NCBI RefSeq assembly: GCF_026745355.1
Contig: NC_079202.1
Location: forward strand, 56,274,655 to 56,338,654
Source: Beta vulgaris subsp. vulgaris
Lineage: Eukaryota > Streptophyta > Magnoliopsida > Caryophyllales > Amaranthaceae
Reading direction: 5' to 3'
DNA: 64,000 nucleotides
The notes beneath the pieces are model-generated. The model was not told the origin of the DNA, did not search any database, and was given only the letters and a program-made list of their open reading frames with translations. Position numbers and translations under genes: made by a program. Every line of letters begins with the position of its first letter. The stretch's first letter is position 1. This document shows positions 36,461-49,221 of the stretch, in pieces.

Positions 36461-36907
36461 TAAATAGTGGTCAAAGTTTGACGAATAAAGAAACTTGTGT
36501 ATTTTACAGCTATGATAAATTGGTAATTCTTGTAATGGATTACTATCTTGTTTTATTTACGCTGGAAAATTCCTTCAGTTGATCATGCCTTTGTTCGATT
36601 ATATGCTTCATGACAAGTTATGGAGTGTCCCTTGAGCGAAACACCAAACACCATACTAGATGATGTAGATACGAGCTGAGAAAACACATTCTATTAGCTT
36701 TGTATTAATGACTATGGTGTTAACTGCATATAGGTGATGTTTATCCGTCTCAATATCCTCCTAAGCATAATAATTTTTGGTCCCTGAGTAACTAGCTGCT
36801 TAAGAATTAAGAATTGAAGAAAGTTTTTATCAATAATATCCCGTAAACATATTCTTGCTCGCTTCTAAGACTGAGTGTACTCCGTGAAACTGTATTTGTT
36901 CCTGTAT

Positions 36908-37084
36908 TTTTTTTATTTTTTTTGGGCCCCTATTGGAGACCCATTTGTAAGAAGAAGGACCCTATTCGACCAGCATCTCGCTCAGGTTAACCAGCCCACC
37001 TACACAAGTTAACGCCTACTCCCAAGCACAAGTAGGTAGTGAGATTCGAGCTTGTGACCTCCACCAAGCAAGCTTGGTCGTATA
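36908..37084 (-). mobile_element. 5'-truncated tRNA-derived SINE
   Basis: Flanked by near-identical direct repeats TGTTCCTGTAT (36897-36907) and TGTTCCCGTAT (37085-37095). The minus strand has a B-box-like AAGCTCGAATCTC (about 37041-37053), and the plus strand begins with a T-rich run, the complement of an A-rich tail. The A box is missing or altered. Confidence 0.7.
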
Positions 37085-37205
37085 TGTTCCCGTATATTGT
37101 CTTTGTATTAACATGTCAACTGACCGTGTTCCCTATCTAAGAGCTATTATACTTGATGGTGGTTTCTTAGTACTTGCTGATCTGAGTAAATTTGTTTTGA
37201 TGCAG

Positions 37206-37325
37206 AAAACTGTAGTGTCAGTGGATCAGACAGAAGGTGATGGAGCAAATTGTAGCTGCTCTAAAAGGGATAACTTTGTTAGTCTTGTCATTCGAAAATG
37301 CAGTAACAGTTATATAGAAAAATAG
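37206..37325 (+). other. Possible distal 3' exon of IPK1 transcripts
   Basis: A good acceptor (TTTTGATGCAG|AAAACTG) is followed by sequence that is open in one frame to a TAG at 37323-37325, then by transcript-like 3' sequence. A splice from a GGGG|TATGA-type donor at about 34080 is possible, but would give only a short altered IPK1 C-terminus. Weak evidence. Confidence 0.25.
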
Positions 37326-38000
37326 GAGTAAGTAGAACAAGAAGAGGTTTGTAGATGAAACTAATATTGGCTACCTTGCTCTTTTTCCTGTACATGTTAG
37401 TCGCTGTGCAGTCTTGTAAACAGGGTTGTCCGTTGTAGATGCGATTATTTTGACAATATATGAATTCATCAACCAAATGTTGTTTTAATCTTTTGATAAT
37501 TAGGTTTTTATGCTGTTTTAAAGGTAATTTTGACCTGGAGGGGGTTGTAGTTTTTCTTTATGATTGTACGTAATAACTTTTTTTAGTTTAAAGTTCGGAT
37601 TTTGCTATAATTAGTAGTTAGGAAAGATTGATACGAGACAAATCTCTTAAGGCCTATAAAGGTGCGTGGCCTATTTCAAAGGTTGGCTCACACATTGATA
37701 CGAGACAAATCTTGGTGCCAATTGAGAATATTGGTAAAATTTGTAGGAAAATCTCTTAACGCCAATCCAGTTAATGATATAATAGTAATAAAGTTATATC
37801 TATATGGTTTTGTAAGAAAAGTATCATAGCTATATAATAGGAGGCTAGAGGTAATGTCGTGAAAACTCAAAGACGATTTACATAGTGTGTGTGTTCCACT
37901 CAACTATGGGAATATAGATGACACAAGGCAAAAGCTTCAAAATTACCTTTGGCAAAAGCCATTCAGGCTCTCAAATCTCGATGTAACCTAGGATTTATAC

Positions 38001-38171
38001 CTATGTTACTCAGACACGGATTGAGTATACTCAGATACGGAGGTCCAAGTGTCCGACTCGGCTACTTTGTAGAAAAAAATCAAGTTAAATGAAGTATCCA
38101 AGTAAAGTGTTGTGTCGGAAACGACATGACACCCCGTTTTTTAGGTAAATGAAGGTGCCGGAGTAACATAG
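38001..38171. mobile_element. hAT-type MITE, 171 bp
   Basis: Ends CTATGTTACTC and GAGTAACATAG are perfectly inverted and flanked by an identical 8-bp duplication ATTTATAC (37993-38000, 38172-38179). Eight-bp duplications are typical of hAT. Confidence 0.92.
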
Positions 38172-38246
38172 ATTTATACAGCTTACACTGACGTTAGATA
38201 AAGAAGCCAATATAGAAGGTTGTGTACTACGCCCATGTTACCTTTC

Positions 38247-38440
38247 TAACATCCAGCTGAACATATCATTGAAGACGGAAACAGGTCCTCTAATGTCATT
38301 CAACGATGAGAAATATAAGATGATACTCAATACAACATTAATGGCCCCGAGCACGAACAAGTCATGCTCAGAATACCCTTTATAGACACCTATGGAGGAT
38401 CTCAGTAACTCGAGGAAAGTCTCACTTGACTTCAAGGCTC
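38247..38440 (-). other. Unidentified exon-like ORF, repeated at 54521-54722
   Basis: An open minus-strand stretch of about 65 codons with a hydrophobic centre (DLFVLGAINVVLSIILYF) and the end FSWMLER, followed by a donor-like GAAAG|GTAA. Copies A and B differ at about three silent and three replacement sites and keep the frame. No family recognised and no partner exon found. It is not part of the SFH gene, whose known sequence does not match here. Confidence 0.35.
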
Positions 38441-38916
38441 AAGCAGCATACTATAGTCATAACAGAGACAGAGACCAGAAATATATGAACATATACCCCG
38501 TTTAAGCTTGTTATAAGATGTTGCAACCATTTTTTCCCCCTTCCTTTTACTCCCTCCGTCCCAAAGCTTACTTGACATTGCTCTGACACAAAGATTAAGG
38601 AGCGAGAATAACTTGAGAAAGAAGTAATGGGTGGGCGTGGGTCGTAACTTCATAGAGAAATCGGAGAAAAAACTAGTCTCATTTCAATCTATGTGTAAAT
38701 CAAATGTTTGTCTAAAGTCATCATTAGCTCATTGTAGTGAAGTATAGTACATGAGTAGCTTCTACGGATTAGACTAGGTAAGGTTAGCCAGCTAGATAAT
38801 TTCTTTGTGAAATAAAACAAGATACATTAACATCACTTTACCTGTTAGGTTTCCTGGTCTCAGCAAACAATGCAAACAAGAACCGGTGTCACGACTGCCA
38901 GTGGAGAAAAATCATC

Positions 38917-41361
38917 CTAATCAACGCTATTGCTCGGTGCTTTCTTATGCCGAAACTTCTCCTCCTTCATCTCCTTCCCGAGCTTATCCAGTATTGTGTC
39001 AGTCACATGATTTGGTAAACAGCCAGCATCTAGCATCATCCTTAGGAATTTGTGTGCATCCTTTAGCCTGCCCACCTTTGTATGGATTTCAATTAGTGTA
39101 TTAAATGTGACAATATCGGGGTTTATACCACTTTTCCTCATTTGCTCAAAGAGCTTCAAGGCTTCATCGACTCTACCTGCCTTCCCAAGAGAATTCATGA
39201 GAGTATTGTACATAACAATATCAAGATACCCACCCTCGTTGACAAGCTTATTCAGAATGGAGCTAGCCAGATCTGCTCTTCCCATCTTTCCCAAACTTTG
39301 AATGATAATGTTATATGTTGCTACATCAGCTGGACAAAGGTTCTCACCCATTTCATGGAGAATTCCCCATGTTTGATCAAAATAACCCTTCTTCACAAAT
39401 GAACTCATTATGGAGTTGTATGTGTAACTCACAGCATCAGCACCCATATCAGTAAATATCTCAAATAGTTTGCAAGCTATGCTCAACTTGCCCTTTGCTA
39501 AAAAGATGGACATGTATGTATCAATCATGTCAATATCAAAAGACTTCATCCCTTTTGCTTGAACTCGTCGACCCTTTGACAAGGAGAACCATTTGAAAAA
39601 TTGGCCATCAAATTTGACTTCTTTCGCCAATTGATCCATGTAAGGGGATGATGACCACTCATCATCCACATTGGCACGGCCCGACTCCCAATCTGAATAT
39701 TCATCATCACTTGATCCTATGTCGCTATCTGCTTTACCTTCAACTGAGAGCAAATCTACAATTTCACTAAAATTTCCTTCAGCTGGGAAAATAGGGATGC
39801 AATCCTCTCTTTTCTTCTGCTGATGTTTCATTGATGTTTCCATATTAGCTTTCCACCTTAGAACATTATATATTAAATTACCATCTCTTATGTGCCTCAT
39901 CAATCGTTCTGTTGCATCCCATTGACCTTGCTTATAAAGTCCAATTAAGAGTGAAGTTATAGTCACCAAATCAACAACAAAACCTCTGCCTTCCATTTCT
40001 TCCACCAGATGCAAGGCTTCTTCCATTTGGCCCTCCCTACAAAGATACAAAATGATGATGCTATAAGTAATGCCATCAACAAACTGCCCTTTCTTTTTTA
40101 AATCCCAGAAAAGTGTGCAGCCAGCTATAGCCCTTCCATTTTTAATCAGCCCGTCAATCAAAATATTATATGTCCAACAAGTTGCTCTCACCCCTTCTTG
40201 GGTCATCTTCTCAAAAAGTTGACAGGCTTCATTGAGCATTCTAGCCTTGAGAAAACCATCTAGGAGAGAGTTGTAAACAACAGTATCTAGTTGAAACCCA
40301 CTGCACAACATTTCATTAAAAATCTTAGTAGCATCTTCAATCCGATATGATTTAGCGCAGCCCTGGATTAGGATACGATAGGTGAAAGCATCAGGCTCAT
40401 GACCTGAATATTTTAGCTCTTCCCAAATTATTAGTGCATCCTTCACCTTGCCAACCAAGCAAAGTACATGGATGAGGCTGTTATACGTACACAAATTTGG
40501 ACCATCACAAGTACCATCACTTGATTCCTTCATCTCCCTAAAAAGACGGAGTGAAGTCTCAAGGTCGCCCCAACACCCAAATGAATGAATACATATATTA
40601 TAACCCCACGTGTTCAAAGCAATTTTATTATCCCTTAAACTGGAAAATACTTTCTTGAACTCTTCCTTCATTTCAGCTCTTCGAAGAGAAACAAGCAATT
40701 CATTACAGGCAACAGGCTCACAGAGATCAGGAGCTCCACAACCACTGGACATTTCTAGTAGTCTGTTAAACATAGTCAAAGCTAAACGGAGCTGGTTTTT
40801 TCGAACCAAAGCAATAACAACAGAATTATACATCTGCGGGTTCAGGGTAGCTCCTAAATCTTCCATCTGGTCAAGAACACCAAGAGCAGAATCAATCTGA
40901 CCAGAATGGATAAAAGCATCAAGCAGAAGCTTAAAGGTGGCTGAATCAATAAGGACACCGTCTTGCTTCATTGCACTAAATAAATCATTTACCACATGAT
41001 CATTAAGGTAAAAACAACTCTTAGAACGACAAAGTACACGGAAAATCTGGGAATAAATTTGTGCAGAGTGTCTAAAACCATGCCTGTCAGAGCACCACAT
41101 AAAAAAATCAATCTTTTTGAAAGGATCAATGGAGGTCTTTCTAAGGACATGCAAGATAAGACTCTCAGAGAGAGTTATGGAGTTAGCGTCAAGCTTCTGC
41201 GTTCCAGATTGATGCAAACTTTTGGTGATATGGGCTGCAAGGAGAAGGTTTCCAAGTTCTAGTGATTGAGGAGGGATGGACTGAGATCTTTTCAGACCCA
41301 AAGTGGAGGAGCAAAAGAAGCGAAAGCTCCTCCACGAAACGACAACTGAAGAAGTTTGCAT
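38917..41361 (-). CDS. P-class pentatricopeptide repeat protein, 814 aa
   Basis: A sequence-specific RNA-binding protein for organelle transcripts. The single coding exon of 2445 bp runs from an ATG at 41361. The N-terminus (MQTSSVVVSWRSFRFFCSST) is Arg/Ser-rich without acidic residues, as in mitochondrial or plastid targeting peptides. A long run of 35-residue PPR motifs follows (for example TYNSLIHVLCLVGKVKDALI and VYNSLLDGFLKARMLNEACQ). Around residues 520-610 an acidic insert (DSDIGSSDDEYSDWESG) separates the repeats, then more PPRs follow to near the C-terminus. The acidic insert recalls the Arabidopsis protein At4g01570, but this is from memory. No DYW or E domain. A 5' UTR intron is likely (41392-42617). 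Copy B is broken, so this is the intact paralogue. Confidence 0.93.
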   Translation of the reverse strand: MQTSSVVVSWRSFRFFCSSTLGLKRSQSIPPQSLELGNLLLAAHITKSLHQSGTQKLDANSITLSESLILHVLRKTSIDPFKKIDFFMWCSDRHGFRHSAQIYSQIFRVLCRSKSCFYLNDHVVNDLFSAMKQDGVLIDSATFKLLLDAFIHSGQIDSALGVLDQMEDLGATLNPQMYNSVVIALVRKNQLRLALTMFNRLLEMSSGCGAPDLCEPVACNELLVSLRRAEMKEEFKKVFSSLRDNKIALNTWGYNICIHSFGCWGDLETSLRLFREMKESSDGTCDGPNLCTYNSLIHVLCLVGKVKDALIIWEELKYSGHEPDAFTYRILIQGCAKSYRIEDATKIFNEMLCSGFQLDTVVYNSLLDGFLKARMLNEACQLFEKMTQEGVRATCWTYNILIDGLIKNGRAIAGCTLFWDLKKKGQFVDGITYSIIILYLCREGQMEEALHLVEEMEGRGFVVDLVTITSLLIGLYKQGQWDATERLMRHIRDGNLIYNVLRWKANMETSMKHQQKKREDCIPIFPAEGNFSEIVDLLSVEGKADSDIGSSDDEYSDWESGRANVDDEWSSSPYMDQLAKEVKFDGQFFKWFSLSKGRRVQAKGMKSFDIDMIDTYMSIFLAKGKLSIACKLFEIFTDMGADAVSYTYNSIMSSFVKKGYFDQTWGILHEMGENLCPADVATYNIIIQSLGKMGRADLASSILNKLVNEGGYLDIVMYNTLMNSLGKAGRVDEALKLFEQMRKSGINPDIVTFNTLIEIHTKVGRLKDAHKFLRMMLDAGCLPNHVTDTILDKLGKEMKEEKFRHKKAPSNSVD

Positions 41362-42617
41362 CCCAAATCATTCTAGATCGCCAATCGGGACCTGCAATTA
41401 ATATAAGATTCTGAAATTAGTGAGCAGAGAGGTGATGCCAAATGCTACAATATTGACCAAATCGCACACAAGCACATAAAACAACTACCACCACCCATCT
41501 TCTGTTGGATTGAAATGTAGTAAAACTACCCAAATCCTATCACCAAATGCATTGGCTGATTAGCATTAAAAAGAGAAATTTGAGTAGTGATTATAATCAC
41601 ATAAGCAGCAATGGGAAATGAGGTATATGCTTACTACTTTACCTAAGTCCTAAGCACATTTCTCACAGTTTGCAATCAGATTATGCTAAGGGTCCACTTA
41701 GCTTAATAACCAAAACCGAGAAATTAAGGGCAGAGTATACAGATTAAGAGAAGGAAGAACAAGGATTAAGGGAAAACAAGCAAGATATGACTGAATTAAT
41801 GCTAAGCAAATTGACTGATCACAAATTACAGCCTTCGCCAATCTCTCGAGAGGAATGGAACTCTCCCAAACTACAAACTACTAATTTCTGTCCACAATTT
41901 TCAACATTCCTCTCTCCTTCTCTAACTTACTCCTTTATATAGAATATCTCCCTAACAAACTACCTATCATATTCCTCAAGCAAAGACAAACTAATTATCA
42001 GTTGACTACCTAGAGTCCCCTTCCCTCTAAAGGTGGATGCTTTGAAAGCATTGCAATACATGATCGTCGCTAAATCGAGGAAAAAGATCTCTTTCAAGAA
42101 ATGTGAGTAAACTATCATTCAATAGTTGGTACTTCTAAAATTGCTCCAAACTCTTCATCCTTGACAATTTACTTAAAATGAAACAACTTTATTGGCATCA
42201 CTATTATGGTAGCAACTAGCAAAATACCAAGCCCGCCCCTGAGCGAGGGCAGCTTGAAAAATTGATCTTATGAAATAATCAAGAGCAAGTGAAGAATGGC
42301 ATGAAAATATGCCCATCTACAAATTGTAACATAAATTTTGTTATCATTTAGTTCCATGAAACAAACAATTAAACAAACAAACATGAATTAACAAGTTATA
42401 CCCAGAAATTCGAATCATAAAAACATGAAATAACCAAGTATATGAGATAAAGAAAAAATAGGTTGAATTCATGAAACAAACAATAACAACAGCATAAAAA
42501 CAATGGCATGAATAATCACATGAAGCAGATCTAAAAATCGCAACTTCACACCAAAATTCGCAACAATAACAAAAATCGTCTGGACAAGTAGATTAATCTA
42601 AGGAACAAAAGAAGAAC

Positions 42618-42690
42618 CTGGAACGAGCTTCTGCAACTCGAGCACGAGCGAGAGGAAGAGGAGAGAGAAAATACGAAATTTCAGTTTTTT
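42618..42690 (-). other. Probable noncoding first exon of the PPR gene (copy A)
   Basis: The minus strand reads pyrimidine-rich leader-like sequence ending at a donor (GTTCCAG|GTTCTTC). The matching acceptor TTAATTGCAG|GTCCCG lies at 41391, 30 bases before the coding ATG. The same arrangement is kept in copy B (donor at 58835-58836). Confidence 0.6.
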
Positions 42691-43032
42691 ATTTTTCTAC
42701 ACAGAAATTTCAGATTTGAATTGGCGTAAGCGTTGGCGTGTATGAGAAATACGAAAAATTAATAATAATTCGATAAAAAAAATTATTTGACATGTAATTT
42801 GTTTATTAGATATAAATTAACCCAATAAAGAAAAATTAATAGATCATAGAATTGAGATTGATTACTTGCCGAATTTTAAATGAATCAAATCATATTGCTG
42901 AAAAATTGATCATGTAGAAATATATTTATTTGAAATCACCTTGTATTCTATAGTTAGATTAATTTTTAATCCATTGAAAAAAATGAAATAAAGATATGTT
43001 GTAACTTTCCAACAATATTAGAAAAATAGTTA

Positions 43033-43559
43033 GGTATTGTTTGGTTTGAAGCTATTTCTCTTGAAAATACAAATTCCTAGGAAATACATTATGGGTGGTG
43101 TGTTTGGTTGGAGGAAAATGGGAGAAGCATAGGAAATACAAATTCCAAGAGAAATAGAATTTCCCATGAAATATGGGAAATCACTCACCAAACCCCCTCT
43201 TGGTTAGTTTTTTTTTATTGGAAAATTAAGTCAGCCCAAGGGCTAACCCCTACCAAGGCTACTAGCTTTGTAGGAACTACCAGCACATTGGCTGGTAAAG
43301 CATGCAAAGCATGCTAAGGAAATACCCCAACATAATGTTGGGGGTAAGGATCGAACCCCTGACCTCAAGGATCAGAGGGGAGTGATCAGAGGAAATACCC
43401 CAACATAATGCTTGGTTAGTGATTCCCTAGGAAATACAGTTTCCTATAGTGGCAACCAAACAATTTTGTCTAATTCCTAGAAAAATTAACAAGGGAAAGA
43501 ATTTCCCATGAAATGTAAATTCCCATGAAAAATTACTCCCGTGTGAACCAAACGAGACC
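43033..43559. mobile_element. hAT-like MITE, copy A only, with nested SINE
   Basis: Ends GGTATTGTTTGGTTTGAAG and GTGTGAACCAAACGAGACC, with many CCTAGGAAAT and TTCCCATGAAA units inside. Copy B lacks it: its AAAATA|CTCAAG site is uninterrupted near 59980. Interrupted by the SINE at 43209-43410. Confidence 0.8.
43209..43410 (-). mobile_element. tRNA-derived SINE nested in a MITE, head rearranged
   Basis: Flanked by CTTGGTTAGT at 43199-43208 and 43411-43420. The same family as 14157-14375 (shared body and B box GGTTCGATCC, plus-strand complement near 43349). The A-box region is replaced by a second copy of the internal GAAATACCCCAACATAATG unit. Confidence 0.88.
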
Positions 43560-44492
43560 TTAGTAAACAATAGTAAACTCAAGTTATAAACAATGCTACT
43601 TTTAGTAACAATGTCAAAAGCTCAAATTTTATGTACTTATGCTTATATTATAATTCAATCTAATAATCTACAATATTTTAATCAATAATATAAAGCAATA
43701 TGATTAATTAGTAAGATTATCAATCACAAAGTAGGTGAATTGTTAAAAGACAATTTCTTGAATAAACAAAAAACTGCTAATCATTTGTTGCTATCAGTTT
43801 TGAAGTGGATTTAGTTATTTATAGAATCAGTATTTGCAAGGTTGGGGAGGGAAAAAGAAGGAAATTTTTACGTGATTAATAATCAGTAAAATTATAAATC
43901 TCAAAATAGGTAAATGTATTAGGATACTTTAGTTATTTTTACATATTTAAAATGTAAGTTAGTATTTATGACAAGATTGGAGATGTTACTTTTGTTCTAC
44001 TTAAAAAGCAAGTGTGTAAATTGGTTGATAAATTCGCTTCTAAATTATTAGAAAATCAAGAAAATATATTTTCACTGTTTGATTTTGTTTGTAAACAAAA
44101 ATTTAACATATCTTTTATAAAGAAAGATTATCAAACACTTGTTGACAAAAGAATGGAAACACACACATAAGTGAGTTCATATACATATATTTACATGAGA
44201 GATGAGAATGAATTTTACGCGCTATAACTCTAATGAACAAGTGATGTAACACTAATGAAAAAGTGATGTAACTCCAAATAAAAAATATTTTCCTTTTTTG
44301 GCTCAAAGTTTTCTTCGAGATATAACTCTAATGAATAAGTGTTACGTTGTAACCCTAATCCAATCATGTGGTTGAGATTCGTTATCATTTCTCATGTAAG
44401 GAGCATTATATAACTCTAATGAATAAGTGTTAATCATGTGGTTGAGGTTCGTTCTCATTTCTCATGTAAGGAGCATTCTCGTGTGATCTTGT

Positions 44493-45990
<1,498 letters not shown>

Positions 45991-45994
45991 TAAT

Positions 45995-46046
<52 letters not shown>

Positions 46047-46114
46047 CATATGAGAATACATACTTACCTGAGAAATGAGAAAGAATTTTACGCGTTATAA
46101 CTATTATGAATAAG

Positions 46115-46826
46115 CATGGGCGGATACACTGGGGGTACAATGGGTACAACTGTACCCCCATTAATTTAGAAAAGCAGATTTATATAGTTTACACATGCAG
46201 ACTTTTATCAAAACTAGTGTTTGTTTCACTGGTAAGGGAGAGGAAATTGATAAAGGAGTGTGAGGTTGCATGTTCAATTCTTGTAATCTACCTTTCAATC
46301 TTTTTTTTTTTTTTTCTTACTCTTTCTTTTTTCTCAAATGTTCTTTAGCAACATTTTTTCTTCCTCTTACTCTTTCAGGCCCTCCTAAATAAGTTAAATA
46401 TGCAATTCTTATTATACATACACCAATATGAACTATATAAAGTTGCTAACTTATATTAAAATTGTCGGGTTATTTTGTATTTTTTTTATCTCATCACTTC
46501 TATGTACTTATTAAGTCATCATTTTATCTTCTAATAACCATTTTTCACCTTATTCCATTAACATGATTATGTGACTATATCAAAATAATAATTTATTTAA
46601 ATTTCCTCGGAATTCAAATTCATTACCTTTATCATCTATCGGAGTCATTTATATCATATGATATTTTTTTCTTATATATTAATGGTATTTTGGTTAAAGT
46701 TGACGAAATTTGGCTCCAAAAAAATAAAATATAGCCAAAGATTAGAGAAGGAAAAATGATATATTTTATGAATCTAGTTGCTCATTATTCCGTACCCCCA
46801 TTTCTGAATTTCTAGATCCGCCACTG
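46115..46826. mobile_element. hAT-like element, copy A only
   Basis: 712 bp with ends CATGGGCGGAT and ATCCGCCACTG (imperfectly inverted), each followed inward by GGGGGTAC / GTACCCCC. Flanked by the 8-bp duplication TGAATAAG (46107-46114, 46827-46834). In copy B the same octamer occurs once (60983-60990), the undisturbed empty site. No transposase recognised. Confidence 0.93.
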
Positions 46827-47149
46827 TGAATAAGTGATGCAACTGTAGTGAAAAAGTGATGTAACTCAAAAAGGGGAATATTAAAAGAAAAAAATCAAAA
46901 TTTTTTTGTGGCTCAAATTTTTTTTAGGACGGTATAACTCCAATGAACAAGTGTTATAACTCTAATCCAATCATGTGGTTAAGATTCATTCGCATTTCTC
47001 ATGAAAATCCAAAATATTGCAAAATGGGTCTATGTGTGTAGAGTTTGGAAAGATAGTCGTTGGTATTTTTTTGGCTTTGTATTTATAAAGATATTGTATT
47101 TTTAATATTTGTAGGGGTGTTTTTTCCTTTTGCGGCCAAATGCTGTAAA

Positions 47150-47300
47150 AAATGTCTTGGCCTAGTGGTTAAATCGAGGTGGTGTTCTATTCGTGAGCGC
47201 TTCATCTTCTTCTCCTCAGGGTTTGAGTTCCATGACCCATTTACAAAATTAGTACCGTCTTCAAACTTTATATTAGTTGCACCTGGATTGAGCAATTAGC
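47150..47300 (+). mobile_element. tRNA-like SINE remnant in the DHFR 5' region (copy A)
   Basis: A-box-like TTGGCCTAGTGGTTAA (47156-47171) and B-box-like GGGTTTGAGTTCC (47219-47231). Present also in copy B at about 61310-61460, so it predates the duplication. Confidence 0.6.
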
Positions 47301-47501
47301 ACTACATGTTCTTCGCAAGTCGCAGCACTCTGTATTTTTCTATGCTTTTTTTCACTTCAAAAGCTAGTGACTTTCAGGGCCATCTGAAAACTATAAGTAA
47401 ATTTAATTTTCTCTCTTGAAATTGAACTTCAATTATTGGGTTTAATCAATGGGTCTTGATTTTCCTTTTTTTTTGTGTGTGGTTCAATTATGTTTGTGCA
47501 G

Positions 47502-49221
47502 ATGTTCACAGTTCAATTTGCTCAAAAATCGCATCTTTTTTGGCGTCTTTTTCTAAATCCCCAGGTATTATATCTCCCATACACTCTAATTCTTTTTACA
47601 AGAGCTAAATGATTGTCTTTTAATGATAATGGAGTAATTTGTAGTTTGTTTTCATAATCATAATTCATACATTTGTGATTTGATTTGAGTCTCAGAGCTT
47701 GTTTGGTTACCCTTGGAACTTAATTCGCATGGAAAGTCTTATTTCATGGGATGTACATTCCCTAATCTATTTCCTAGGAAATGGCTTTTGGTGTTTGGTT
47801 GAGCATAGAAATTTTAATCGACACGGGAATTTCTAATCACCAGGGGGTTGGTGATTAATTTCCTACCCTTCATAAGAATTTCCATTTCCTTGGAAATTCT
47901 ATTTATCATGAATTCCTATTTTCCGCATACCAAACAACTATCTTATTTGTACTTACTAGGAAATCCAAATTTGAGTGGAATTTGAAGTGAACCAAACGAC
48001 CTCTCAGTTTCTTGTTATGAGAATGAAATACATAATCAAAGGAAATGCAAATGCTAGTGTAAGTCGAGTTGGAACAATAGATGATCAAATTCATCCCATA
48101 TTTTACACTGAACTATTGTAACTATATGTTTATATACAAATAACATATTTTAAGGAACTGAAAACTTGTAAATTTTGTTGACTTGTTTGTGCTACAATCT
48201 GTTAACTTTTCAGACCAGTTTGATTTCTCATGGAAGTAGCCATGTCAATCTCTTTTCAATACCAACATTCTCAATATTTCGAAATGTGATAACAAGGCAT
48301 GTATTGCCTTATTCACTTAAGGGTTTTGATGGAACCTCTGTGGATCTTTGCAATGGGAAGACGAACGTTGCGAGGCCATACGAAGTTGTGGTTGCTGCAA
48401 CTCGAAATATGGGAATTGGTAAGGATGGCAAATTGCCGTGGAATTTGCCTTCCGATATGAGATTCTTCAAGGAGCTCACAACAACCACATCTGTTGATGG
48501 TAAGAGGAATGTGGTGATCATGGGGAGAAGAACTTGGGAAAGCATTCCTCAGAAGTACCGGCCTTTACCTGGCCGCCTTAATGTTGTGCTGACTCGTGCA
48601 GGGAAGTTGGAAGGTGCAAGTTTTGATGATTTAGTAATTTGCAACGACTTCTCCTCAGCATTAAATTTAATGGCGGAACCTCCTCATATTGAGTCTATTG
48701 AGAAGGTGTTTGTAATAGGAGGTGGCCAAATTCTGAAGTAAGTTGGTGTTATCTGTGATAAGTTCTTTTCCTTACGACATTACTTCCTCCCTGTGGAAGT
48801 TTTGATACTTTCAATTATAGTCCCAAAAAAAAAATCAGAATAACATGTGATAAGCTTGGTTATATAGGTTTAAGGCTGTTTAATGTTCATTATACGTTAC
48901 AGGGAAGCACTGAATGGTCGCGGTTGTGAGGCAATTCACTTGACTGATATAGAAGCAAACATTGAATGAGACACTTTCATTCCCCAAATTGATTTATCAT
49001 TATTCAGTCCATTGTTTTCGTCCTGTCAGATGATGGAACATAATACGCGGTTCTCTTTTGTGACTTATGTTCGTGTGAGTACCCCTTTTCCGGAGGAATC
49101 ATCCACATCACAAGATGGTGCACACATCGACAGAGAAGCAAGAGGCACACAGAGTTTGATTATCTCAAGAAGATTCAAGAAAGTATTTCTGGTGGGAAAT
49201 CTAGTAGATGATGATAGATAG
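47502..49221 (+). pseudogene. Dihydrofolate reductase remnant of a DHFR-TS gene, copy A (nonsense mutation)
   Basis: Ancestrally it reduced dihydrofolate with NADPH. Exons: 47502-47564 (MFTVQFAQKSHLFWRLFLNP, targeting-peptide-like), 48214-48737, 48903-49221. DHFR motifs: YEVVVAATRNMGIGKDGKLP, DMRFF, VVIMGRRTWESIP, RPLPGRLNVVLTR, VFVIGGGQI. At 48967-48969 the Trp codon (TGG in copy B) is TGA, after ANIE. Without it the frame would run to a TAG at 49219-49221. Plant DHFR is normally fused to thymidylate synthase; here only a vestige of that domain's start (EFDYLKKIQES) survives, in another frame near 49147-49185. An ATG at 48175 inside intron 1 offers an alternative start. Hence probably a pseudogene. 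Confidence 0.88.
47697..48001. mobile_element. hAT-like MITE in DHFR intron 1 (copy A)
   Basis: Ends GCTTGTTTGGTTAC and GTGAACCAAACGACC, flanked by TCTCAG (47690-47695, 48002-48007). Also in copy B (about 61852-62156), so it was there before the duplication. Confidence 0.8.

Noticed and set aside
40610..40900. Plus-strand ORFs across the PPR gene
   Set aside because: Antisense shadows of a long conserved coding exon.
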